Source of the DNA: Ruminococcus sp. UBA7014
GTDB lineage: Bacteria > Bacillota > Clostridia > Oscillospirales > Ruminococcaceae
Length of the DNA: 5,910 nt
Direction of reading: 5' to 3'
Assembly (NCBI GenBank): GCA_002449575.1
Contig: DJXC01000061.1
Coordinates: 1 to 5,910, forward strand
Below are positions 1 to 5,910 of this stretch, in pieces; within the stretch, counting starts at the first letter, position 1, and each line of letters opens with the position of its first letter. The position numbers and the translations under genes were made by a program. The notes beneath the pieces were generated by a model. That model did not search any database. It was not told the DNA's origin and saw only the letters and a program-made list of their open reading frames with translations.

Positions 1-720
1 GACACCAAGACTTCTACTTATATTACACATTCTTACAATCATTTCTGGGATAACGGAAAGTGCAACCTTCAGGGCATGAAATCCGAATCGACAGAAAATT
101 ATATTACTTATCATCATAACTGGTATGACCATTCCGATTCCCGTCATCCGAGAATCAGAACATGCTCTGTTCATATTTATAACAACTATTTTGACGGCAA
201 TGCCAAATATGGTGTCGGTGTCACACTGAGTGCTTCCGCATTTGTAGAAAACAATTATTTCAGAAACTGCAAATATCCGATGCTGGCTTCCATGCAGGGT
301 TCTGATGTGGCTACAGGCGGCACTTTCTCCGGTGAAAACGGCGGTATCATCAAATCTTATGGCAACTACATGACTGGTCAGAAAGCTTATGTTACTTATC
401 AGAAAGACAATACTGAATTTGATGCTTATGAAGCTTCTTCCAGAACAGAACAAGTTCCGTCTTCTGTCAAGACCAAGCAGGGCGGCACAACTTACAACAA
501 CTTTGATACCGCAAGCAGTTTCTACAGCTATACTGCGGATAAGGCAGAAGATGTTCCGGCTAAAGTAACAGCCAATGCAGGACGTGTACAGGGCGGCGAC
601 TTCCAGTGGAAATTTGACAACTCTGTTGATGATGAAAGCTATGCTGTCAATGCAGAACTGAAAGCGGCTCTGGTTGCTTATAAAGATTCTATTGTTGCTA
701 TCGGCAGCGGCTTTACTGAT
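1..720 (+). other. PL1 pectate lyase domain 1 (C-terminal part of the domain)
   Basis: Residues 1-240 are the later part of a right-handed parallel beta-helix of PL1 type, with repeated Asn-rich turns (YNNYF, ENNYF, YGNYM). The strand TYHHNWYDH precedes RHPRIR at residues 48-53, the PL1 catalytic-arginine signature. K20 lies 28 residues before R48, the same spacing as K190-R218 in Erwinia PelC as I remember its numbering. The acidic Ca2+-binding residues would lie upstream of the window and cannot be checked. Confidence 0.85.
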
Positions 721-3000
721 TCCAATTCTGCTGACCCGACACCTTCAACTCCGCAGTCGACTGAACCAGCCAGCACGACTCCTACAGAGTCACAGACTCC
801 TGTTTCCAGTTCTGCATATATTCATAACTTTACAGAAAATGGTACTTCCAGCAGTTTCTATACCATTACAGGCAATCTTTCCACACAGAAAGGCTCTGTT
901 ACCTATAACGGCACGACTTTGACACAATGCCTGAAAATGGAAAGTGCAACTACTGTCAGCTTCAATGCACCGTCTGCCGGAACACTGACTCTGGTATTCG
1001 CTGAAAGTGCAGCAACTATCAAGCTTGACGGTACAAAACTGACCGCTACAAACGGTGTGATTACAACAAAAGTTTCTGCCGGAAGTCATACACTCTCCAA
1101 AGCAGATGCTGTAAATCTGTTCTATATGGCTCTTGCAACAGATGGCACTTCTACTGCACCTGTACAGACCGGAGAAGCCCAGCAGACAACAACTACCACA
1201 ACTAAGACGAATCCGTCCAGTGGTGATGTAGACCTGAACGGTATCAAAGTTGTCAGCGCAGGCGGCTGGAATGAAATGCTCTATGTTGTTTATTCTGGTG
1301 TAACAGATGCCGATGTAACAGGCGTTTCCTACAGCGGTGCTGTATCTGGTTCACTGACTGGTGATGATTTCAAATATCTCGTCAGAGATACGGGCAGCGG
1401 TCTGAGAGTGGATATTCCCGGAGTTCCTGCTGGAACATATTCCGTATCACTGACCACTTCCAAGGGTGTTATCACACAGAGCGGTCTGGAAGTAAATGCA
1501 CAGGACCGTTCCGGTTATGCACATTATAATTATACGGAAGGTGTCGGCGGCTATACAGATAACGGCACAGTCAAGAAAAATGCAATTATTCTCTATGTAA
1601 CAGACGGAAACAAAGATACTGTTTCTGTGACTTCCAAGGACGGTACAACTGTTACAGGTATCGGCAATATTCTGAACTCTGCCGGACAGGATGTCGGCGG
1701 CGGAAAAACTTCCAACGGCGGTACAGCCAACTCCAACAGCGGCATTATCAAGAAGCTTGCACAGGACGGCACACCTCTGATTGTCAGAATTATCGGCGAT
1801 GTCAAAGCTCCGGCAGGTGTAACTGCTTATGACTCTGTTGAATATGGCGGTTCTGTTGGTGACAATGGCTATATGGCAAGAATGAAATCTGGTAAAGACG
1901 TTACTATTGAAGGTATCGGCACAGATGCTTGTGTAGACGGCTGGGGCTTCCACTTCATGGCAGAATCTGCTGCTCCGGAATATGGCAAGAGTTTTGAAGT
2001 CAGAAATATTTCTTTCAAGAACGTTCCGGAAGACTGTGTTGGTATGGAAGGTGTTCAGGAAAGTTCTACTTTGACAGCACCTGTAGAACGCTGCTGGATT
2101 CATAACTGTGAATTCTACAAGCCGACTATTGCCAATCCGGCAGAATCTGACAAAGCCGGCGGTGATGGTGCTTGCGACTTCAAGAGAGGTCTGTATTTCA
2201 CAAACAGCTATTGCTATTATGAAGGCTATCACAAAACCAATCTTGTTGGTGCATCTGACAGCAATCTCCAGTTCCACCTGACATATCATCACAACTACTG
2301 GAACAAGTGTGAATCCAGAGGTCCGCTTGCACGTCAGGCAAATATTCACATGTATAACAATATTTTCAGCGGTCAGACAAGCTACTGCATGAACCCCAGA
2401 GCCAATGCCTATATCTTCTCAGAATATAATCTCTTTGAAAGCTGCAAGAATCCGATGCAGGTAAAACTCGGCGCAGTCAAGAGCTTCAATGACGTACTGA
2501 ACAACTGCAAGGGCGATATGGATGGTACTGTCGTAACAGACAAGAGTACAAAGGTAAATACTGACTGTCAGTATGCAAACTTTGATACCAATGCTTCTGT
2601 CTCCTATATTCCTTCCGGAGATTACTTCCTCCAGACAGATACTTCCAAACTGGCTTCTTACTTTGAAACTTACGGCGGCACGATGGACGAAACACAAGTT
2701 GTAAACGGCAAGACTTCCACAGACGGTTCTGTCCAGACAGATGCTCCCATTTCCAGCGATACTGCTGAAACAACAACTACTACAACAGTCACTACACCCA
2801 CAGACTTTATCAAGGGCGATGCTGACGGCAGCGGCAAGGTTGATATTCTGGACGTTATCACCGTCAACAGAGCAATTCTCGGCAAAGAAAAACTGGAAGG
2901 CACTCGGCTGAAAGCTGCTGACATCAACGGCGACAACAAGCCTGATGCTTCTGATGCACTTTCTATCATGAAAGCTATCGTTGGTCTGATTAGCCTTTAA
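1..3000 (+). CDS. Multi-domain dockerin-containing pectate lyase (PL1-CBM77-like-PL1-dockerin), 5' partial
   Basis: Secreted pectinase predicted to cleave homogalacturonan by Ca2+-dependent beta-elimination and to dock onto a cellulosomal scaffoldin. The frame is open from base 1, so the start, signal peptide and beginning of the first PL1 domain lie upstream; the ATG at 76 is internal, because the codons before it already encode PL1 sequence. The visible part is 999 residues: PL1 domain 1 (about 1-240), Ser/Thr/Pro linker (245-270), CBM77-like module (271-380), Thr-rich linker (381-410), beta-sandwich module (about 411-505), PL1 domain 2 (about 506-897), Thr-rich linker (898-936), type I dockerin (about 937-999). 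Both PL1 domains keep the RxPxxR signature (R48/P50/R53 and R773/P775/R778), and domain 2 keeps acidic residues D722/D726 and K745. I find no frameshift or stop. It is the only + strand gene here and ends at a hairpin. Family assignment is firm; exact substrate (pectate or methylated pectin) and endo/exo mode are inference. Confidence 0.93.
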   Translation, partial: DTKTSTYITHSYNHFWDNGKCNLQGMKSESTENYITYHHNWYDHSDSRHPRIRTCSVHIYNNYFDGNAKYGVGVTLSASAFVENNYFRNCKYPMLASMQGSDVATGGTFSGENGGIIKSYGNYMTGQKAYVTYQKDNTEFDAYEASSRTEQVPSSVKTKQGGTTYNNFDTASSFYSYTADKAEDVPAKVTANAGRVQGGDFQWKFDNSVDDESYAVNAELKAALVAYKDSIVAIGSGFTDSNSADPTPSTPQSTEPASTTPTESQTPVSSSAYIHNFTENGTSSSFYTITGNLSTQKGSVTYNGTTLTQCLKMESATTVSFNAPSAGTLTLVFAESAATIKLDGTKLTATNGVITTKVSAGSHTLSKADAVNLFYMALATDGTSTAPVQTGEAQQTTTTTTKTNPSSGDVDLNGIKVVSAGGWNEMLYVVYSGVTDADVTGVSYSGAVSGSLTGDDFKYLVRDTGSGLRVDIPGVPAGTYSVSLTTSKGVITQSGLEVNAQDRSGYAHYNYTEGVGGYTDNGTVKKNAIILYVTDGNKDTVSVTSKDGTTVTGIGNILNSAGQDVGGGKTSNGGTANSNSGIIKKLAQDGTPLIVRIIGDVKAPAGVTAYDSVEYGGSVGDNGYMARMKSGKDVTIEGIGTDACVDGWGFHFMAESAAPEYGKSFEVRNISFKNVPEDCVGMEGVQESSTLTAPVERCWIHNCEFYKPTIANPAESDKAGGDGACDFKRGLYFTNSYCYYEGYHKTNLVGASDSNLQFHLTYHHNYWNKCESRGPLARQANIHMYNNIFSGQTSYCMNPRANAYIFSEYNLFESCKNPMQVKLGAVKSFNDVLNNCKGDMDGTVVTDKSTKVNTDCQYANFDTNASVSYIPSGDYFLQTDTSKLASYFETYGGTMDETQVVNGKTSTDGSVQTDAPISSDTAETTTTTTVTTPTDFIKGDADGSGKVDILDVITVNRAILGKEKLEGTRLKAADINGDNKPDASDALSIMKAIVGLISL
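811..1140 (+). other. CBM77-like pectin-binding module
   Basis: Residues 271-380 form a compact beta-rich module bounded by low-complexity linkers, beginning near AYIHNFTENG and ending at NLFYMALAT. It resembles the CBM77 family defined from a Ruminococcus flavefaciens PL1/PL9 protein, which binds homogalacturonan through three lysines. Lysines K297 (QKGSV), K312 (CLKMES) and K367 (LSKAD) occur here with spacings of 15 and 55, equal to the spacings of the ligand-binding lysines as I recall them (1092, 1107, 1162). The family call rests on memory of the sequence, not on a search. Confidence 0.75.
1231..1515 (+). other. Fibronectin-III/Ig-like module preceding the second PL1 domain
   Basis: Residues about 411-505 look like an all-beta domain: alternating hydrophobic strands, a GGWNEM motif near 421-426, an LVRDTGSG turn, and a VPAGTYSVSL segment typical of the last strands of Ig/FN3-like folds. 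It leads into the DRSGYAHYNYTEGVGGY junction of PL1 domain 2. The role is unproven; it could be a spacer, a stability module or an unclassified binding module. Confidence 0.55.
1516..2691 (+). other. PL1 pectate lyase domain 2 (complete)
   Basis: Residues about 506-897 hold a full PL1 beta-helix. Visible landmarks are the early TPLIVRIIGDV strand, DVTIEGIGTD, an acidic pair D722/D726 in GDGACDFKRG (spacing of four, as for the PelC Ca2+ ligands E166/D170), K745 and D753 in HKTNLVGASDS, and R773/P775/R778 in SRGPLAR. The K745-R773 gap of 28 and the R773-R778 gap of 5 match PelC K190, R218 and R223 as recalled. The active-site set appears intact. Confidence 0.87.
2809..2997 (+). other. C-terminal type I dockerin
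   Basis: Residues about 937-999 contain two EF-hand-like Ca2+-binding repeats. Repeat 1 has D940, D942, S944, D948 and D951 (DADGSGKVDILD); repeat 2 has D974, N976, D978, D982 and D985 (DINGDNKPDASD). Each is followed by an amphipathic helix (VNRAILG, IMKAIVG). The preceding ETTTTTTVTTPT linker is typical of Ruminococcus cellulosomal enzymes. The dockerin predicts binding to a scaffoldin cohesin. Residues at repeat positions 10-11 differ between the copies (IL and AS). Confidence 0.93.
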
Positions 3001-3020
3001 TTCTCATCATTCTCATAAAT

Positions 3021-3055
3021 CAGAAAGCTCTGCTGCGGCAGGGCTTTTCTGTTTC
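3021..3055 (+). terminator. Probable intrinsic terminator of the pectate lyase gene
   Basis: A hairpin starts 20 nt after the stop codon. The left arm 3021-3033 pairs with the right arm 3038-3051 around a TGCG loop, with one G-T pair and one bulged T at 3048. The arm is GC-rich towards the loop and the downstream strand has only a short T run (TTT, then C). It is positioned well but the U tract is weak, so termination may be shared with the next hairpin. Confidence 0.6.
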
Positions 3056-3077
3056 TGCTGTCCGAAAATCAGACAAT

Positions 3078-3113
3078 AAAAAACTGTTCCCTTTGTGCAG
3101 AGAACAGTTTTTT
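3078..3113 (-). terminator. Strong intrinsic terminator of the glg operon, possibly bidirectional
   Basis: AAAAAACTGTTC at 3078-3089 and GAACAGTTTTTT at 3102-3113 form a perfect 12-bp inverted repeat around a 12-nt loop. On the - strand it lies 18 nt past the glgA stop and gives a stem ending in six Us. Because both ends carry A6/T6 tracts it can also stop + strand transcription leaking past the first hairpin, which suits a site between convergent genes. Confidence 0.83.
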
Positions 3114-3131
3114 GTTAAAATAAATGCTGAA

Positions 3132-4550
3132 TTATAAATTACATAATTCTTTGTATAAGCCGATATAAGCATCCGCAGAAGTATTCCAGCTATAATCGCT
3201 TGTCATAGCACGATTTACCAGAGACTTCCATTCTTCCTGATTGTCATAGCAGATTTTAGCACGTTCACAGGCATTCAGCATATCATGGGCATTATACGTC
3301 CGGAATGTGAAACCGTTTCCGTCACTATTGCCATTATCCCGGACAGAATCACGCAGACCGCCGGTTTCCCGGACGATAGGCGCAGTACCATAACGCATGG
3401 AAATCATCTGTGCCAGACCGCACGGCTCACTTTGTGAAGGCATCAGGAACATATCCGCACCAGCATAGATTTTCTTCGCCAAATCCGGCTGAAATCCCAG
3501 TGTCACGCTCACCCTGTCGGGATAACGCCACTGCATCTCAGAAAAGAAATCTTCATAAATTTTTTCCCCACTGCCAAGAATTGCGAATTTATATCCCAGA
3601 TTCAGAATATCTTCAAAAACATAGCGAATCAGGTCAATTCCCTTATGAGAAACAAATCTTGTAACAATGCCAATAACAGGCTCATCACCTTCCTGTAAAG
3701 CCAGTTCCGAAAGCAGAGCTTCTTTACAAGCTTTTTTGCCGGACGGGTCTGCTGCACTGAATTTCTTAGCAATCAGATTATCCGTCTGCGGATTGTAGAG
3801 TTCTGTATCAATGCCGTTGAGAATACCGCACAGCTTGTACTGTTTATTGACAAGAATTCTGTCCAGACCGTGTGCATAGTACGGGTCAAGTATCTCCCAT
3901 GCATAACTCGGACTGACAGTTGTCACCTTGTCAGCGGCTTCAATCGCACCTTTCATCATATTGATAGCACCGTCATATTCCAGAATTCCAATATGATACA
4001 ATGGTATACCCATGACTTCATTCAGTACTTCACGCCCATAACTGCCCTGATACTGAATATTATGAATCGTAAAAATGTTCTTAATATTCTGATAGCCCTG
4101 CTGATATTTATAGAATACCTGATAGAAAACAGAAATCAGAGCTGTCTGCCAGTCATTGGCATGAATAATGTCCGGATGAAAATCAATGCAGCGCAGCATT
4201 TCCAGAACTGCCCTTGAGAAAAAGACATAGCGTTCACAGTCATCATAGAAGCCGTACAAACCGTCACGTCCGAAATAATATTCATTGTCGATGAAGTAAT
4301 AAGTCATGCCGTTCCAAAGAGCGGTAAAAATACCACAATACTGCTTTCTCCAGGAAACATCTACTGTAATATTCGTCAGAAATGTCATCTGCGCACGGAG
4401 TTCCGGGCGGATGGATTTATACAGCGGAATCACAACACGGCATTCATGACCTTTGTTGCGGATGGCGGCAGGAAGCGAGCCGATGACATCTGCCAGACCG
4501 CCGGACGCTGCAAACGGTACAGCTTCGCTTGCGGCAAACAGTATATTCAA
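3132..4550 (-). CDS. glgA: Glycogen synthase (ADP-glucose-type, GT5)
   Basis: Cytoplasmic enzyme that transfers glucose from ADP-glucose to the non-reducing end of an alpha-1,4-glucan, the elongation step of glycogen synthesis. At 472 residues it matches the usual bacterial GlgA length. The N-terminal GT5 domain (about 1-240) has SGGLADVIGSLP at 16-27, HANDWQT at 130-136 and IHNIQYQG at 162-169. The C-terminal GT-B domain has GILNGID at 242-248, R298 and K303 in TRFVSHKG, EPCGL at 375-379 and RETGGL at 394-399. The start is TTG (4548-4550): the alignment with MxILFxASE begins there, a GGAGGGG site sits 9 nt upstream, and an in-frame TGA two codons earlier rules out a longer reading except from a rare ATT. 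Oddity: the usual lysine of KxGGL (K15 in E. coli) is Ala15 here. Last gene of the glgC-glgD-glgA run, 20 nt after glgD. Confidence 0.95.
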   Translation of the reverse strand: MNILFAASEAVPFAASGGLADVIGSLPAAIRNKGHECRVVIPLYKSIRPELRAQMTFLTNITVDVSWRKQYCGIFTALWNGMTYYFIDNEYYFGRDGLYGFYDDCERYVFFSRAVLEMLRCIDFHPDIIHANDWQTALISVFYQVFYKYQQGYQNIKNIFTIHNIQYQGSYGREVLNEVMGIPLYHIGILEYDGAINMMKGAIEAADKVTTVSPSYAWEILDPYYAHGLDRILVNKQYKLCGILNGIDTELYNPQTDNLIAKKFSAADPSGKKACKEALLSELALQEGDEPVIGIVTRFVSHKGIDLIRYVFEDILNLGYKFAILGSGEKIYEDFFSEMQWRYPDRVSVTLGFQPDLAKKIYAGADMFLMPSQSEPCGLAQMISMRYGTAPIVRETGGLRDSVRDNGNSDGNGFTFRTYNAHDMLNACERAKICYDNQEEWKSLVNRAMTSDYSWNTSADAYIGLYKELCNL

Positions 4551-4559
4551 AATATATCA

Positions 4560-4566
4560 CCCCTCC
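4560..4566 (-). promoter_or_regulatory. Ribosome binding site of glgA, supporting a TTG start
   Basis: The - strand reads GGAGGGG, a strong Shine-Dalgarno match, 9 nt before the TTG codon at 4550. It lies in the 20-nt gap after the glgD stop. Because no ATG or GTG in frame exists between the upstream TGA and this TTG, the site decides the start. Confidence 0.8.
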
Positions 4567-4570
4567 AGAA

Positions 4571-5698
4571 TCAGAGCTTGGCATTTTTGCTAATGTAAAC
4601 AGGATAGCTGTCCGAACCTGTCAGGACTCTTCCATCTTCTGTTGTGACATTTTTATCTGTAATCACGGCTGTCAGGGAGCAGTCAGCACCGATATTGGTA
4701 TTCTGCATCAGAATACAATTCTTGACAACGCTGCCTTTGGCAACCTTGACACCACGGAACAGAATGCTGTTTTCGACAGTCCCCTCAATAATGCAGCCAT
4801 CTGCAATCAGAGAATTGGAAACCTTGGATTCCAGACCATACTTGACAGGACCATTATCGCCGATTTTAGTATAGATAGGCGCACCGGACTTGAACAGTTC
4901 GTTTCTGTTTTCGGGTTTCAGCAATGCCAGATTGGCTTCATAGTAATGCTTGACACTATCAATTCTGCTGAAATAGCCGTCAAACTGATAGCCCATAATC
5001 TTGAATTCTTTTACTCTGGGCTGTAAGCAGTCACGGACAAGACTGTACTGATTTTTGCTGACAGCATCTTTGACGATTTTACGCAGGAAATCTTTTTTCA
5101 TAACGAACATATCCAAACTGATATTGCATTCACCGGAAATTGCCGGGTCAACCAGTACAGCACTGACTCTGCCGGTATTGTCCATTTCCAATACGTCTAC
5201 ACAAGAGCCGGATTCTTCACTATAGCGATATTTGCCATATACAACAGTAATATCTGCTTCGGATTCTTTATGCTGCTTGATAACTTTTTCAAAATTGATA
5301 TTGGCAACATAATCGCAGTCTGTCAGAACAACATATTCACATTTGGAATGTTCCACATAGCTCCAGACATTGCTGAGGGCTTCCAGTCTGCCTCTGTAAA
5401 CACCTTCGCCAACATTCTGGCTGAACGGCGGAAGCAGATGCAGTCCGCCCTGTTTTCTTGCCAAATCCCATTCACGACCTGTGCCGAGATGGTCAAGCAG
5501 CGAGCCATAATTTGATTTTGTAATGACACCGACCTGTGTAATGCCGGAATTTACCATATTGGAAAGCGGAAAGTCAATCAGTCTGTACCTGCCGGCAAAC
5601 ATGATAGAACCCATTGTTCTCTGTTTGGTTAATTCAATGACAGTCGAATCATGCAGACTTGCAAAAATCAGACCGAGTACGTTATTATTTACACTCAT
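4571..5698 (-). CDS. glgD: Glucose-1-phosphate adenylyltransferase regulatory subunit GlgD
   Basis: GlgC paralogue that in Firmicutes pairs with GlgC to form the ADP-glucose pyrophosphorylase, the committed and regulated step of glycogen synthesis; GlgD itself is generally regarded as non-catalytic. It has 375 residues, normal for GlgD. The nucleotidyltransferase fold is recognisable (AGRYRLIDFPLSNMVNSGI at 35-53, LGTGREWDL at 71-79, YRGRLEALSN at 101-110), followed by a left-handed beta-helix from about 290 (SNSLIADGCIIEGTVENSIL). The GGxGxRL nucleotide loop of GlgC is absent (FASLHDSTVIEL at 12-23), the catalytic GDH-type segment reads TDCDY at 126-130, and the sugar-phosphate EKP motif reads VDP at 183-185. 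These changes separate it from glgC. The ATG start has GAGGAGG at 5710-5716, 11 nt upstream. It lies between glgC (26-nt gap) and glgA (20-nt gap), consistent with one transcript. Confidence 0.95.
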   Translation of the reverse strand: MSVNNNVLGLIFASLHDSTVIELTKQRTMGSIMFAGRYRLIDFPLSNMVNSGITQVGVITKSNYGSLLDHLGTGREWDLARKQGGLHLLPPFSQNVGEGVYRGRLEALSNVWSYVEHSKCEYVVLTDCDYVANINFEKVIKQHKESEADITVVYGKYRYSEESGSCVDVLEMDNTGRVSAVLVDPAISGECNISLDMFVMKKDFLRKIVKDAVSKNQYSLVRDCLQPRVKEFKIMGYQFDGYFSRIDSVKHYYEANLALLKPENRNELFKSGAPIYTKIGDNGPVKYGLESKVSNSLIADGCIIEGTVENSILFRGVKVAKGSVVKNCILMQNTNIGADCSLTAVITDKNVTTEDGRVLTGSDSYPVYISKNAKL

Positions 5699-5724
5699 AG
5701 CTAACAGAGCCTCCTCTTATTGAT

Positions 5725-5910
5725 TTAGACATTTTCTGAGATAATATCCTTGGGCTTGATGACTGCACTGCCGGAAACTGTTACATTATGACCGACAACA
5801 GCAATACCCCAGTCATCCCGGTTTTCGATTTCTTCGGGGCTGATGCCGATTTTCGCACCGGATTCCACAACGCAGTTTTCACCGACAATTGCATATTCTA
5901 CCACTGCACC
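5725..5910 (-). CDS. glgC: Glucose-1-phosphate adenylyltransferase catalytic subunit GlgC, C-terminal 61 residues (5' part outside window)
   Basis: Only the end of the gene is present: 61 codons and a TAA at 5725-5727 on the - strand, with the frame open to the window edge. The peptide starts GAVVEYAIVGENCVVESGAKIG, which is the hexapeptide-repeat left-handed beta-helix, and continues with ENRDDWGIAVVGHNVTVS and the end KPKDIISENV. The IENRDDWGIAVVGHN stretch is characteristic of the Firmicutes GlgC C-terminus. GlgC catalyses ATP + glucose-1-phosphate to ADP-glucose + PPi. Its catalytic domain is not visible, so activity cannot be judged. It sits 26 nt upstream of glgD in the same direction, so the operon order is glgC-glgD-glgA and the promoter must be beyond base 5910. 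Confidence 0.9.
   Translation of the reverse strand, partial: GAVVEYAIVGENCVVESGAKIGISPEEIENRDDWGIAVVGHNVTVSGSAVIKPKDIISENV

Noticed and set aside
76..78. ATG at 76 as the start of the pectate lyase
   Set aside because: The same frame is open back to base 1 and those 25 codons already encode PL1 sequence including the K20 that pairs in spacing with R48, so this Met is internal.
1183..1209. ACA/ACT-rich tract as a possible DNA repeat (a similar one at 2767-2802)
   Set aside because: These encode poly-Thr linkers between protein modules; they are explained by protein architecture and are not a separate repeat element.
1447..2349. 300-codon open frame on the - strand, opposite the second PL1 domain
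   Set aside because: It is a Cys/Ile-rich reading of the antisense of a clearly coding PL1 domain, with no recognisable domain; a shadow produced by the codon use of the real gene.
3870..4217. 115-codon + strand open frame inside glgA
   Set aside because: Antisense shadow of glgA without its own ribosome site or recognisable family.
4529..5026. 165-codon + strand open frame overlapping the glgA start and glgD
   Set aside because: It lies opposite the beta-helix end of glgD, shows no domain, and would overlap two strong genes.
5699..5724. Possible promoter between glgC and glgD
   Set aside because: The gap is only 26 nt and holds the glgD ribosome site; there is no room for a convincing -35/-10 pair, so co-transcription is more likely.

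Overview
The window reads as part of a low-to-mid GC Firmicutes genome, most likely a Ruminococcus-type gut or rumen bacterium (Oscillospiraceae). The reasons are a dockerin-bearing pectinase with poly-threonine linkers, a CBM77-like module of the kind known from Ruminococcus flavefaciens, and a glgC-glgD-glgA glycogen operon with the Firmicutes-specific GlgD subunit. The species cannot be fixed from sequence alone.

Left half (1-3000, + strand): the 3' 3 kb of one large gene for an extracellular multi-domain pectate lyase, already open at base 1. In order, the visible 999 residues carry the C-terminal part of a first PL1 pectate lyase domain, a Ser/Thr/Pro linker, a CBM77-like pectin-binding module, a Thr-rich linker, a beta-sandwich module, a second complete PL1 domain, another Thr-rich linker, and a C-terminal type I dockerin. 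The dockerin implies attachment to a cohesin-bearing scaffoldin, so the protein is probably a cellulosome-type component acting on homogalacturonan.

Middle (3001-3131): a short convergent intergenic region with two hairpins. One lies just behind the pectinase gene. The other is a perfect 12-bp A/T-flanked stem behind glgA that could terminate transcription from both sides.

Right half (3132-5910, - strand): glgC (only the last 61 codons), glgD and glgA, spaced 26 and 20 nt apart and transcribed right to left. GlgC with GlgD makes ADP-glucose from glucose-1-phosphate and ATP, and GlgA polymerises it into glycogen. The operon promoter and most of glgC lie outside the window.

The two halves are convergent and probably regulated independently: one makes a secreted plant-cell-wall enzyme, the other stores carbon in the cytoplasm. 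I see no mobile element, CRISPR array, RNA gene or evidence of a new defence-type system. The points most worth a second look are the two-PL1/CBM77/dockerin architecture, the asymmetric dockerin repeats, and the replacement of the conserved KxGGL lysine in GlgA by alanine.
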